Position numbers and translations under genes: made by a program
Notes under the pieces: model-generated
Databases searched by the model: none
The model's input: the letters and a program-made list of their open reading frames with translations, nothing else
Told to the model about the DNA's origin: nothing
Assembly: GCF_009905375.1 (NCBI RefSeq)
Contig: NC_133648.1
Location: 310,512,565 to 310,576,564 of the forward strand
Length of the DNA stretch: 64,000 nt
Origin: Apium graveolens
Lineage: Eukaryota; Streptophyta; Magnoliopsida; Apiales; Apiaceae
Direction of reading: 5' to 3'
Part shown: positions 1 through 11,529 of the stretch, piece after piece
Layout: every line of letters begins with the position of its first letter
Numbering within the stretch: the stretch's first letter is position 1

Positions 1-315
1 AATTAAATTTTTGAGTACTCTATTTGTTATCTTCAAAATAAACTAATTTGAGCCTTTTTCTAAATGAAGTTAACGGTAACCGCATAAGTATATTTTTTTG
101 GCAAAAGTTACCATTTTTTGTAATACTATGTTCCAGAATGGACCCTTAAAAACTAGTTCAAGAAAGTAGAGATTTATGATTTATTTGTACTTTATTTACA
201 TGTTTTGTTCTTCTGCACATCTTTATTAATAATTTATTTAATTTTTAAAATAAATTTTCCTATAATAATTGTAATTATACTACTTTAATTTTCTTAGGAA
301 AAATTAATCTCCTTT

Positions 316-346
<31 letters not shown>

Positions 347-356
347 TTATCAAAAT
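1..356. other. Left flank of the tandem array, non-coding
   Basis: AT-rich DNA with no coding signal that I recognise. It is present once only: the equivalent position at the unit 1/2 and unit 2/3 borders is replaced by LTR sequence, so this is the original left neighbour of the duplicated block. It ends in an alternating AT stretch at about 318-360, and the left breakpoint of the tandem duplication lies in that stretch at about 357. Confidence 0.7.
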
Positions 357-418
357 ATATATATTTCAAATGTTTTTAAGAATAATAATAAGACATTTTG
401 ATTCAAAAAAGATAATTA

Positions 419-419
419 C

Positions 420-459
<40 letters not shown>

Positions 460-460
460 T
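419..460. repeat. (TAA)n microsatellite
   Basis: An uninterrupted AAT/ATA trinucleotide run. The same run is at 12224-12262 and 24026-24063, one triplet shorter in unit 2, and a diverged equivalent is at 42708-42750 in unit 4. Length variation is expected for such runs and accounts for the 3-base change of offset between units 1 and 2. Confidence 0.9.
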
Positions 461-1428
461 AGCGTGTATGCATAAATTTTAATATAAAATACAGTTCAAA
501 TTTGTTAATGAGAAATATATAAAATGTGTTGAAGAATACTTTTTTAATAACTTTTAAAATACATAAAAATTTAGTGCATTTCTATGTCTATTAAATATTT
601 AAATTATGTTAATTTAAAAATCTATACGTGACACTAATTATGATTCAGATATAAACTATATAATATAAAACGAAAAAGAAAAAGAATGGTATTTAGGTGA
701 ATTTACACAAAATACTATTAGTTTCATCAACTTTTATAATTATGTAGGAACTTAACTTTGTGAGTTCAAATTACAAGTTTCAAGATAACTAAATATATGT
801 GTTTGGTTTATTGATATGCAACTAGAGGTTAAGTTATTAATTTTGGTAAGTAACTAATATTTTTATATTAAATAGGTAGTTAACTTGTAATAATCACTTT
901 GGAGTTTGATAACACCCTTTTTGTGTTAACTACAAAAGTTATGTAAGTTGAAGTTAGTAGTTTAAAATACAGTAAACCTATCATACACCAAATCTAACAC
1001 TATAACTTATTTTAAATTCAAAGAACTTTAAGTTACTTTAGTAGAAAGAAAGGAGGCCTACAGCAAGTTAAATTTAAATTAAAAATACATATATATTTTT
1101 ACCAATCTAAATATAAAAATAGTAATGTAATTCAAAGTGCTTATTTCTCAAAAAGTCTATCTATATATTTCCTGCATTTGTACGAAAAATATTGATAAAC
1201 ATTAGAATATTAATAAGTACACGTTGCTGCAAGGTCAAAACACTAAGTACCGGCCTAATTATATCATCTTATCATTGAGTTTTAGCAACAATTACATTTT
1301 ACCATGATGTATTTGTAATTAAGTAAATATAGTACACCAGTTGTACTTTTTCAGCTAATGAGAGCTCCTTTAGTTGCACATGTCTAGATTTGGCCTTGTA
1401 GTCTTTAGAGCAATGAGATCGAGCTGCT
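461..1428. other. Non-coding AT-rich stretch of unit 1
   Basis: No exon, RNA gene or transposon terminus recognised. The same sequence is in units 2 and 3, and a diverged version in unit 4 is split by the CACTA element. The TATATAATATAAAAC stretch near 655-670 is the uninterrupted version of the CACTA insertion site. The last ~130 bases (1299-1428) flank the WD40 exon and may be its 3' untranslated region. Confidence 0.6.
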
Positions 1429-1682
1429 TTAGTTCGACCAAACATGGACCAAGCCACCCTGTTGACCAGGGTATATCTCACCGCGTTCTTCATCATAAAA
1501 GACATAAGTGATGTCTTTTAGTGCACCTTCAACAGTGCTCTTGATTTTAGTACCTTTGATTGGCTTGCTTAAGTTGCACCTTCTACCACTGCACTTGCAT
1601 TCTTTTATCACACTGGTGTTACGAGCATTGATCTTGGCAAGGCATTTACCGGTCAAGATACTGCTGATCTTTATTGACCCAG
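1429..1682 (-). pseudogene. WD40-protein gene fragment: last exon (unit 1)
   Basis: On the minus strand a splice-acceptor-like TTTTTGTGCAG precedes an open exon ending in TAA at 1429. The peptide has the WD40 signatures ISSILTGKCLAKI and DITYVFYDEERGEIY and ends GLVHVWSN, which fits the C-terminal blades of a conserved plant WD40 (beta-propeller) protein. I recognise the family pattern but will not assign a gene name. A Cys-rich basic insert (KECKCSGRRCN) lies between the two signatures. The frame is open, but no upstream exons in working order are nearby: the sequence upstream is a MULE-type piece, and other exons lie 5-9 kb away in separate fragments. It is therefore a gene fragment, not a gene. 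The copy in unit 4 shares most residues. Confidence 0.7.
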
Positions 1683-1763
1683 CTGCACAAAAACACATGA
1701 AATGCAATATATATAATTCATATGTTAAGAATTAATCCGCAGTGTGTGCGTGCGAACGTGGTG

Positions 1764-2974
1764 GACCATCATCTTCATCTTCATCAAGCACTACAGGAGT
1801 GTCAACAGTATTCTTGAACAAGCCCTGTTAGGAAACAATGCACCATATTTGAAAATGCACCATCAAGCAGAATTTATGAAAATGCAATAATTAAAAATTG
1901 ATAAGGAGAGTTAGATATTACCCTTAGCATTGAGTATCTTCCTCTTTTCCTGTTTCTGAAAGGAGGATTGGGAGGTGGTATTCTCTTCTTCTTCTTTTTA
2001 GGACTAATTTCAACCTCACTCTCACTGGAATCCATATTTGAACTATCTCCATTAAAACTCACATCATCTTTCTCTTCATCCCCCTCACAGTCATCTTTCC
2101 CCACTTCTTCATGTTTTCCTTTTGCTTGACACTCTTCAATCATACACTCAACTCTTTGTATTCTCTCATCAGTGTTAAATTGAGTGAAATCAAAGTCAAG
2201 CAAGTCACTGTAATTATCTTTGGCAGTGGTATAAACTTGAAGGCACTTAGTGTAAACTAACATATCCAACATGGTCCCAACATCATCATCGAAATCTAAT
2301 GGATTTATAGTATCAACACATAACTCTCTCTCAGGAAGGGAAAACCACAGATCATATGAACCCTCTCCTATGCCTATTTCCTTACACATTGAGTCCAAAT
2401 CAACTATTCTAAAATTTCTAAGAGAGCACATATCAAAAAATTTGCATTCCCCGTCAATGTACGCAGTAAAATCTTGACTAAACTCTCCCCCATATAACAG
2501 TTTAATGGAGAAATTAAGTGAATAATCTGAAATAAAACCAATTTTGTATACATGTAAACAATAATATCACAACATAAACACATTGTCACAGTTAAAAAAG
2601 ACCACGAATTGGACAAAAAAAACCCTAAAAACTCAGATGACAAAGTAACCCCACTTGTATAACTTATAACTGAAATTGCTAGATGACAAAGTATTTAGGG
2701 ACCACCAATTGTTCAATAAACAATAGAAACCCTAAAAATCATGCATGCAAACATATTGGGTTTAATCGATACCATACAAACACTATAACCAGACTTGGAA
2801 TAGAAATTAACCCCCATATTCTGGTATTTCAGCATCATCTTCCATTATTGGTGCTTCAATCACCGGGATTTCAACTCCTTTGTCCAACACTTGTAGCCAA
2901 TAATCCTCTGGAACTTCATTCCAACTTATTGTTCTCAAGTTATCATCACTTACTACTCGCATACGGCCTCGCAT
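1764..2974 (-). pseudogene. PB1-like N-terminal part of a MULE-type gene (unit 1)
   Basis: Three exon-like blocks on the minus strand. (i) 2974-2807 is a 55-codon frame starting MRGRMRVV, rich in acidic residues, of unknown role. (ii) 2526-1922 is preceded by TTTTATTTCAG and followed by a GTAAT donor. It reads FSIKLLYGGEF, then YIDGECKFFDMCS, then DLWFSLPERELC and DDDVGTMLDML, as in the PB1-like domain found at the N-terminus of many plant Mutator-like transposase proteins. An acidic Ser-rich stretch and a KKKKKR basic patch follow. (iii) 1824-1764 is preceded by TTTCCTAACAG and is acidic (LDEDEDDGPP). The catalytic MULE transposase and SWIM zinc finger are absent: the gene stops at the insertion edge. 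Confidence 0.55.
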
Positions 2975-3301
2975 TTTCTCACAGATGTCTAGGGTTCACA
3001 AATTAGGGGTTTCAATTAGGGGTTCACAAATTAACGTAAATGAGAGAGTGGTTAGGTTTAATTGATATGGAGTTTGGTTTCCTGTTTTGGTTTATTTTAC
3101 TCTGTTTTTTGTTTTTAATTAGTAATTGACTAAAATGCCCTCATTCCCGTTAACGTTAACGGCACAGTTGGATGGAAAAGCGCCCATGGCGTGCAAAAAG
3201 AAGCGAAAATAATTGTTCGGGGTGCAAACTGACAGAAAAAATAATATAGGCCCAAATCGAAAAAATGAAAATAATAGTAGGGTACAAACTGCCAATTACT
3301 C
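1764..3301 (-). mobile_element. MULE-type insertion, partial (unit 1)
   Basis: Units 1-3 have about 1.54 kb here that is absent from unit 4 (52487-52490) and from the second WD40 block (6845), so it is an insertion into the WD40-derived block. The right end resembles the outer part of a plant MULE terminal repeat: on the minus strand it starts GAGTAATTGGCAGTTTG and runs about 180 bp into a GTTAACGTTAACGG stretch. No matching left terminal repeat and no 9-bp target duplication are visible, so the left end appears to be lost. It carries only the start of a MULE-like gene and no transposase core. Classification rests on the gene piece and the style of the right end; other DNA transposon families are possible. 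Confidence 0.5.
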
Positions 3302-3720
3302 TAATATTTAGTATCAGGTATTGAAAAGGATGTTTACCATTTTGTCCCAACCATAGGTCATCTAAATGAGCCTTGCAGAAAAATATAATAAGATCCTGGC
3401 TAGCTGTGACATAAATGTTCTTAAAGCTTCTACCAGGAGACCCATAAATTATATTTTAAGAAATATCTCTTGAAAATAGGTGTTAGACAACTGCAAGGTG
3501 TATTGTTATAAAGTTCATTACTATATTTTTATATAAATGAATGGTGTCTATGACTTGTGTACTGTCTACATAAAGATCAAGGACTTTGAGTAGCACCTTC
3601 ATAGTCATGCATTTTAAAGGGCTTGAGCAGCAGAGTCAATGTCTTAGACACAAGCCATCCAAAGCAAGTTAATTAGGCTCTACATATATACTCCAAGATA
3701 GACAAATAGAGAATGGCAGT
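3302..3720. other. WD40-block flank (unit 1), related to 7440-7740, 10680-11410 and 52500-53230
   Basis: Continues the WD40-derived block beyond the MULE-type insertion. On the minus strand 3330-3380 can be read as a short WD40 exon piece (KAHLDDLWLGQN), not well supported. The rest matches the intron-like DNA of the other blocks, with motifs such as GGTGTTAGACAACT and GACACAAGCCATC shared between blocks. No intact exon. Confidence 0.5.
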
Positions 3721-6597
3721 GAAAAAAACCTAGCTAGCTAACCTCTTCTTCAATTTTTTTCTCCCATATACAAACATAAATATGACAATTCACATAATCT
3801 GAATGATTTCAGTGAAAAAACCTAGATAATCTCTTTTTCTAGTTTTTTTCTCGAATATACAAACATAGACAAAAATATTTATAAAATTGAATTACTTTCG
3901 GATCACATCAGTTTTCGGTTATCGTATAATTACATCAAGTTCATATTATATTGAATTAGGTTAGGTTCAGGTTTAACTCGTAAACAAAATTATCAGAAAA
4001 AATTTCGATTAAGTTATTTTTATACAGAAATATCATCTTAAATACAAAATTTTCTGATGAAAAGATAATTTATTAACTTAAACATAGTTTAATTAATATG
4101 AAATATAAGTTATGACTCTTTAAAATTATAACAACTAAACTAAAATTCAGTTTTATTCAATTTTTAAAATTCAGATATAGATACATATTCGATCTCGTAC
4201 TTTGAGTCATATTCTGTTCAAACAATTTATTATTTGGTTTTGATCGGTTTCTGGTTACAATTACATATAATACTTCAAATTATTTTCTCTTAAATTTTCG
4301 GTTTAGATGATTTTTAGATTGTGGATCAGATTGAATTTTGGATCAGTATCGTATAATATATATCGAATAGTTTTATGAATTTTCATCTGGTTCTTCAAAT
4401 CTGGACATAATTTGTTAAGCCTATTTATACACGCCTACATGATTTTCCATGTGGATTGAGGTGTGGGCTCCATTGAACTTTTCCTCCTAACAAATTTCTT
4501 GTTTATGTTTTATCCTCTAAGTAAATTCGCACTATCCTAGCACAACATGCAGGTGGAGCAAATTTCTCTTCAATAACTACGCTGTCTCTTGTATGATGAG
4601 GCTATTTTATATTTTAGACACATATAAGTCACCTTTATTTCTTATTGGGTTATAATATTGCTTTTATTGATTCTACAAGTTGTTTGACCTTCATGATTAA
4701 TTTCGTTAATTAATTTTAATTGCATATTCTTGACTTGTTATTTAAATTTAATTTATTTCCATCTAGTTGTGTGTGACATTTTTTTTAGTTTTACCAAGGT
4801 ATACCCTAGTATACTTGGATATAAGGGATATATATATTTGAAGTATGGAGATATTGAATATTAACCCATTTTTTAAAAAAATGAATGTGAAATGATATAT
4901 ATTTAGGGGTTAATTAGTGACACCCCTTAATTAAAATCAGAACTAATAACTTATTAAAAATCACTAAAATTAAAATCAAACACCAAAAAATTAAACATAG
5001 ATAATGACCATCCACAACCACTATTAATACTATCAATGATATCAATGTCGACCCCACCTACCCATCCGTCAACATGCCACCATCACCACCCCGTTCACCA
5101 CTATCAAACCACCATAACTACCACCCACTGCCACGAAAATTACCAAATTTAATTAAACTATACCACATCACAAGTTGTTGAATCACTAAAATAAATGTCA
5201 ATCATAAAAAATTTATCCAAATTACAAAATTTTATGTGCAAGTCACTAAATTTATCATACTATAATGATGAAACCACATCATAAAATAAAAATAACCGTA
5301 TATTTATGCCCTTAATGAATATAAGATATATATGGTGTATTTATAAAATAATGATGACTTTTTCGGAACTCTGGAAAAATGACGATTTTGAATGACATTT
5401 TGCGCAATTTGTGGTGTTGGGAGATGAATGTGAAGAAACAATATACGTAAATTTACACATATGTATTATATATATGATGAGATGAAATGAAGGTTAGAGG
5501 TGATGTAAAAATAAATATTTAAATTTGATGTTGATGTGCACTTGATACTAATTCTAGACATGACAAATTTGATTAGAATATATATATACCTAAGTTACAC
5601 AAAAATTTTATTTAAAAATCATTTAACATTAATGAAATAGTTTAAAATGATTATGTAGTAGAATCACATTTATCCAAAATTATTCTACAATGGTATTAAA
5701 GTTAAAATCAATAGTTTTTTTTATCAGATTTTAAGTGATAAATATTTTATAATATTCTAATATAATTATCATTATACAGTACTATGAAATTTTATAAATT
5801 TTGAATAAATTTTTACATTTTGGGATTGCATTCTATAAGAAGGAAACATGGATAGAATTATATGGGTTCTCGATGAAATTCTGTAAAAGAGGGTTCTCTG
5901 ACCTACACATAACAATAAATTATATTATAACTATTTAGGGCCTATCAATAAGTTACACATAAATAATTACTAAATTACCGAGAGTCGTAAAATTATATAA
6001 TGTGATCACTAAATGAGTAAATGAGTGTGTTGTCATAAATATATATGTAAGTGCATTATTTAATATTAATCAATAATTATACCTATACCGATCTCGGTTG
6101 TTAGTTTGAGTTATAATATTGATTTTTATTTAATCACCAGCCCATCCAATGGAATTTGTTGTTAGTAACTAATTTCATAATTGAGGAATTAGGTAGTATT
6201 TATTGGTTAAATATGATTCTACTTATTGATTGTGCTTATTATGTTCTTGAGGTGGGTGGGAAACTCTTTTTAATATATTTAGGAGGGGTAATGAATTGGA
6301 AAATTAATTATAATTCTAGTTGATTATATTATGAAATAGAATTTTACTTGGATTTAGCCGTTTATAGTTATATATTGACTGAAAGCAATATTTTTAGGAA
6401 AAATTAGACTTGATTTTCACTTATTGACAAATATAATAGATTATAAAATTTTACAAATATATTTTCTTTTGAAATTTTTCGTATTTATTAAAATTTTATA
6501 TATGATTTAATAAAAGATGGTGATCAACACAAGTTAGACCATGACCGAAGCTTCAGATGAAAGCATTGTTACAAGTCAGTAGTGTGTTTATATCACT
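3721..6597. other. Non-coding AT-rich stretch of unit 1
   Basis: About 2.9 kb without a coding signal. The first part (to about 5012) is also in unit 4 (53260-54542), where the homology ends. A CA-rich, ACC-repeat patch lies at about 5006-5140. Otherwise there are only long A/T runs, and no transposon termini are recognised. Confidence 0.6.
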
Positions 6598-7318
6598 AAG
6601 CTTCTTTAGTTCGACCAAACATGGACCAAGCTACAACGTTGAGCAGTGTATATCTCACGACTGCGTTCTTCATCATAAAAGATAGAAGTGATGTCTTTTA
6701 GTGCATCTTTAACAGTGCTCTTGATTTCAGTTTTTTATTGGCTTGCTTAAGCTGGACCTTCTACCGCTGCACTTGCATTCTTTTACAACACTGGTGTTAC
6801 CAGAATTTATATGTTAAGAATCGGCAGTGTGTGCGAACGTGGTGTATTCATATTTAACATCAAGTATTTAAAAGGATTTTTATTACCAATTTGTGCCGAC
6901 CATAGGTCAAACTAGCCATGCAGAAAAAATAATAAGATCCTGGAATGTGTAAAAATAATAAGTTTTTACCAGGAATAATCGGGTGTTGTGAAGAAAAATG
7001 AACATTGATGGTGTCATAGATCAGCTCAGACGTCAGAACCTGTACATTAAAATTTCCAACTATTACAAGTTACAAAGGGAAATAGAGAAGAGAACATGCA
7101 TGTTATTATAAAGGAAATAAGTATATACATCAAGAATTAGCAGATTTTCGTTCTCCTGCTTGACCAGCACCTTTTCTTCGAACACTCCAATAAAATTTAC
7201 TCTTTTGTGAAGTAGGTATAATTGAAGGATTTAAGAACACATCCATCTTTTAGTGAATGAAACTTAAGAGGGGCATGTCTTCTGGCTCTGGTGTAAATCA
7301 ACATCATTAATCCCCGGT
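6598..7318 (-). pseudogene. WD40-protein gene fragments, second block (unit 1)
   Basis: Diverged copies of the same WD40 exons, minus strand, in gene order. An exon piece at about 7318-7129 reads LKDGCVLKSFNY and later FEEKVLVKQENENL but has a stop and frame changes. A piece of the next exon is at about 7052-6985 (VLTSELI). The last exon is at about 6805-6598, missing about 110 bp at its start and carrying stops. The acceptor before the first piece is destroyed: CATACAA where the third block has CATACAG. A non-functional remnant older than the 11.8-kb duplications. Confidence 0.6.
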
Positions 7319-8588
7319 TGTATGTCAAGAAGATGTGTCAAAGTGTTATTGGTGGCAGTTACAGCACCAAATTATTCAAAAAAGTGTACTTTACTAGTAC
7401 ATATACATAACATTTATATTCTATGAAATATCTGTTGAAAATAGGCGTTAGACAACTAAAAGGTCTTGTTATAAAGTTCATCCAAGATGTTGTTAAACAA
7501 GCTGTTTGATACGGTAATAATACTTAGGGTAGGGCAGTAGATTTAAACCAAGTTAATACCTTCCACGTGGATAATTTATTAATTTCATTTAGTTTATTAC
7601 TATATTTATATATAAATGGATAGTGTATATCTTATGTATTCCAAGATCAAGGACTTGGAGTTACTCGTTCAAGGTCATGTGTTTTAAATGGGATTAAGAG
7701 AAAGTTCAAGAGTGTCCTAGGAGAAATCCTATAAATATTATAAAATATAATCTCTTGATGATTTAAAACAAGGTTTTTGCAAATCAAATCCAACAACATG
7801 CCTTCTTTCTTGCCTTATTATTAAAATAACAATATATTAAAATAATAATGGGGGGCAAATGAAAATGGTGAGAAGGAAGTGATGTTCGAAAAAAGGGGGA
7901 AACAAATATTTTATTGATAGAAATAGTATAGGGCATGTAAAATGGTGATTTATAAATAAGGGCCGATACAAGCCCTAATTTAGGCAACCATTAAACAACT
8001 TCTTAATCGAGCAAGAAAGATTAACCTGTAGCCCTCAAAAGTGTTATACAACTCGAATCCAGCCAAGTTTTACACCAACCGAGCCTTATTTTACACAAAT
8101 TGAACCCTAAATTTGTAACTATATTTTCAATTAAATTTGAGTTTTTTCATCTTTTGATTCATGTGTGTGTGTATTTGACAGATTATTTGTGCACTTATGT
8201 ATCTTTGTGAATTTAGGTGTATAAATTGTTCGTTATTTATGTGATATGTGGTTTTGCCGATATATTTGTGCTAATATTCTCGCAAATCTTTTAGTAATAT
8301 TGTTTTAAATGATTTATGAGGACTAATATATGAGGTAGTTGTGTAATTTCTGAAATACAGTTGAGTGCGCGACTGCAATTTTAGGTGTATATGAGTTTTA
8401 CCTGATCTAAATAAATTCTCGAGAACAAATACATTTCGCTTCTTCATTTCGACTCTGTTATTTCTTTCCTTGACACAAAAAAAGAAGAAAGGATTATATA
8501 ATGTAAAATAATAAAAAGATCAGTAATTTTATTTGTAGGTATTTGTATACCGAGGTTCGTAAGAGAAAAAAGAAGAAAGGATTATATA
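7319..8588. other. Non-coding stretch of unit 1
   Basis: Intron-like DNA shared with 10614-11100, followed by about 700 bp without recognised features. A 28-bp segment ending GGATTATATAATGTA is present twice, near 8478 and 8566. The equivalent of 8188-8238 is deleted in unit 3. Confidence 0.55.
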
Positions 8589-9200
8589 ATGTATGCATTT
8601 ATTGATCCAGCGGCCATTTGTAAGCTCAATGATGATTTTCAAGCTTATATTTTCGCATATTCAAAATGTCTCATAATAATAAGTAAGTTCTAGCGTTTTC
8701 ATAAGTACATATTATATTAGTAGAACATGTCTCTATATTTTTTAAATTCTAATTTTTATTTATTTAAAATTAAAACAATTATCATTGGATTTTGATAATG
8801 ATTTGGGAATCGGAAATCTTCATTCTCAACCCTTGGCTCATCTGACAAATTTTCCAAAATTGGTGCAGCATTAACGCGGTAATATTTATTAAACTATTTT
8901 TTATATATGTATGATGTCTATTTTATTTAGGATTTTTTAGATTTGACGCTACTGCATACTAATTCCAAGGCGGTTAGATCTTATAATGCTAAAAAGGGAT
9001 TGGTCAACAATAACCCCAAGGTTAAGAACCTTAGTTTAACTATTAATTTATGCACATTTCTATTTAGTAGGTTTTTGTGTAAATTCTTTCTATTTTGAGA
9101 ATGATTGATTGTTAATTTTTTGTTGAATTAGGGATCCCCGAAACAACCGGGTGATGAAGTGCAATTCGAGGCTCTTCAATATGTCCAAGAGTTTGTTTAA
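8589..9200 (+). pseudogene. CACTA second-gene remnant, Ulp1-protease-like C-terminus (unit 1)
   Basis: Three exon-like pieces on the plus strand: from 8589, YAFIDPAAICKLNDDF; about 8950-9030, AVRSYNAKKGLVNNNPKVKNL; and after an AATTAG acceptor at 9132, PKQPGDEVQFEALQYVQEF and a stop. This is the order and wording of the Ulp1/C48-type region of CACTA second genes, also seen at 44120-45228. In the family the QPG segment leads into an ECGYY catalytic cysteine motif. Here the position reads VQFEA, so the nucleophile is gone. The rest of the transposon's coding region is absent. Confidence 0.6.
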
Positions 9201-9278
9201 TTTTCATCTGTGACAAGGGAACAATATTTGATCAGTACATTGTTGGATAGTTGGTCTTTTGGCTGGTTACTGTTTTGC

Positions 9279-9333
9279 AGGTACTTGTAGTCTGGTACTT
9301 GTAGTCTTGATCTGGTACTTGTAGTCTTGATTT
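9279..9333. repeat. Short tandem repeat GGTACTTGTAGTCT (unit 1)
   Basis: Three imperfect copies of GGTACTTGTAGTCT, the last two followed by TGAT. They lie just after the Ulp1-like remnant and a TTTTGCAG acceptor-like sequence. Also in units 2 (21081) and 3 (32842). Confidence 0.85.
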
Positions 9334-9695
9334 GCTTCTTTAGTCTTCTACTACGTATTGTTGGTTGGTGTTTGATATGGACACATTATGGATGGATTGT
9401 TGATATGTAAGAAATAATTTACGTAATTGGACTAGTTATGGAAGATGAAGTATGTAAGGTATTGTTGAAATGATAGTTAACGCGCTAATTATGCTTTTGA
9501 GATATATGCGACCATATTATGGATACTTTGCAATGTTTTAACTTTTGTTTTATGTTAGTGCTAGTTTTGGAGCTTGTTAGCTTTAAATTTTTTTGTACTT
9601 TTGTATCTTTGGAAAGTTTTGGTTTATGATTGGTGAATTTCAGTTTTGGTATGGATCATTTGTTAATTTGGCTAGTTGAATATTTAAATATTACA

Positions 9696-10030
9696 CATCA
9701 CTTAAAATGTGCAAACCGATGTCTATGATAAGAAAAACAACAATTACAATGTGTTATTTTGTGCCGAAAACGGATGTAAGTAATAATCAATAACATCGGG
9801 TAAAAGAATTACAGATTGATGTTAAAGCTAAAAGACTACGGCTCTGAACCGATGTTTTTGTTAATTAAAAAAAATCCAATCTTTTTTACATCAGTCATGC
9901 ACCGATGTCTATTATAATCAATATAACATCGCTCATATTAGACAACTGTTGTAAAAGACCAATATATACATCACATTTTTTAGGAAACTGATGTCTATAT
10001 AGCCATTTCATATCGGCTCTCTATGGGCAT
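9696..10030. repeat. CACTA subterminal repeats (unit 1)
   Basis: A cluster of short motifs in both orientations (ACCGATGT, ACATCGG, ACATCAGT), the usual transposase-binding subterminal repeats of plant CACTA elements. They follow the Ulp1-like remnant on its 3' side, as in an element whose 3' end lay here. No clean CACTA terminus remains; CATTTTTCTGAAATA at 10057 may be its eroded end. Confidence 0.65.
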
Positions 10031-10214
10031 GACGTGAATTCTTATTATAAATATCATTTTTCTGAAATATACCATGTAACAGGTTATAATCACAGTGTGT
10101 ATGATATGTTTAAATTGTTTATAATCTCTTAACTATGCACAATTAAAAAGCTATAAAAACCTTATTTAAGGTGAAATACATCAGTTTTTAATAAATAAAT
10201 AATGTGTGTAAGGT

Positions 10215-10613
10215 CCACACACTTATTGTTTCGTTCCTTAATGTCAGGAATAATATGGTGTTGTGACGAATAATGAACATTGATGGCGTCATAGATTTAG
10301 TTCTCTTCACCTCTATCAGCTCAGACGTGAGAACCTGTACATAAAAATTTCCAACTATTAGAAGTTACAAAGGGAAATAAAGAGGAGAACATGCATATTA
10401 TTATAAAGGAAATAAGTATATACATCAAGAATTCACAAATTTTTGTTCTCCTTCTTGACCATCACCTTTTCTCGGAATACTTCAATAAAATTCACTCTTT
10501 TGTGAAGTAGGGGATAATTGAAGAATTTAAGAACACATCCATCCTCTATGAAATGAAACTTAAGAGGGACATGTCTTATGGCTTTGGTATAAATTAACAT
10601 CATTAATCCCCAG
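10215..10613 (-). pseudogene. WD40-protein gene fragments, third block (unit 1)
   Basis: Two consecutive exons on the minus strand. Exon 10613-10424 follows CATACAG and reads GLMMLIYTKAIRHVPLKF, then IEDGCVLKFF, HKRVNFIEVFREKVMVKKEN, with a stop just before its GTATAT donor. Exon 10334 to about 10215 follows TGTACAG and reads VLTSELIEVKRTKSMTPS, then ILFLTLRNETISVW. These fit successive central segments of the same WD40 protein whose N-terminal exons are at 55326-54846 and whose last exon is at 1429. The splice frame is coherent but the internal stop and missing neighbours make it a remnant. Confidence 0.65.
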
Positions 10614-11529
10614 CTGTATGTCAAGAAGATGTGTCAAAGTGTTATTGATGGCAGTTACCGCAACAAATTATTCAAAAAAGTGTATTGTATTAGTACATAT
10701 ACATAACATTTATATTCTAAGCAATATCTGTTGAAAATAGGTGTTAGACAACTATAAGGTGTTGTTATAAAGTTCATCCAAGTTATTGTTAAACAAGTTA
10801 TTTGATAGGGTGTCAACACGTAGCGCAGTACATATAAACCAAGTTAATACCTTCGGTTTGGATGATATATTAATTTCATTGAGTTTATTACTATATTTAT
10901 ACATAAATGGATGGTGTCTATGACTTGTGTATTCCAAGATCAAGGACTTGAAGTTATTGGTTCAAGGTCATATTTAAAGGGATTAAGAGAAAGTTCAAGA
11001 ATGTCCTAGAAGATATCATATAAATATTACAAAATATAATGTCTTCGTGATTTAAGGCAAGATTTTTGCACATCAAATCCAACAACATGCCTTATTTTTT
11101 TCCTTACTATTAAAAACAATATATATAAATAATAATTGGGGAAAAATGAAATTGGTGAGGAGGAAGTAATGTTCAAAAAAAGAGAGAAACAAATATTTTA
11201 TTGATAGAAATAGTAGAGGGCATGCAAAGTAATGCTTTATAAATAAGGCACATCATAAATGTCCTAGTATTTTAAGGCACCACTAGGACATTGTTGGAGA
11301 ATGCCTCAAAATTTAGTTTAGGACAACAATTTAGACCACTCTTGGACTTGCTCTAACATCAGAGTCAATGTATTAGACACAAGCCATCTAAAATAAGTCA
11401 ATTAGGCTCTACATATACTTATATAAATATATAAATAAAACTTCTATATAAATATATATACATATATAAATAATACTTATGTAAATATACTTATCTAAAA
11501 ATTTGGTTCTAAAATATATGTGTATATGA
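10614..11529. other. Non-coding stretch of unit 1 with a MITE-like terminus
   Basis: Intron-like DNA of the WD40 block, then AT-rich DNA. On the minus strand from about 11356, TTAGAGCAAGTCCAAGAG resembles the end of plant Harbinger/hAT-type MITEs. I could not find a convincing second end. The last bases, TATGA at 11525-11529, are the left half of the copia target duplication carried along in the unit copy. Confidence 0.45.

Noticed and set aside
1508..1735. Plus-strand frame opposite the WD40 last exon (75 codons)
   Set aside because: A shadow of the minus-strand exon, which carries the recognisable WD40 motifs.
2683..3006. 107-codon plus-strand frame in the MULE-type piece
   Set aside because: It lies opposite the MULE-type first exon, and the peptide is rich in His/Leu/Asn with no recognisable motif.
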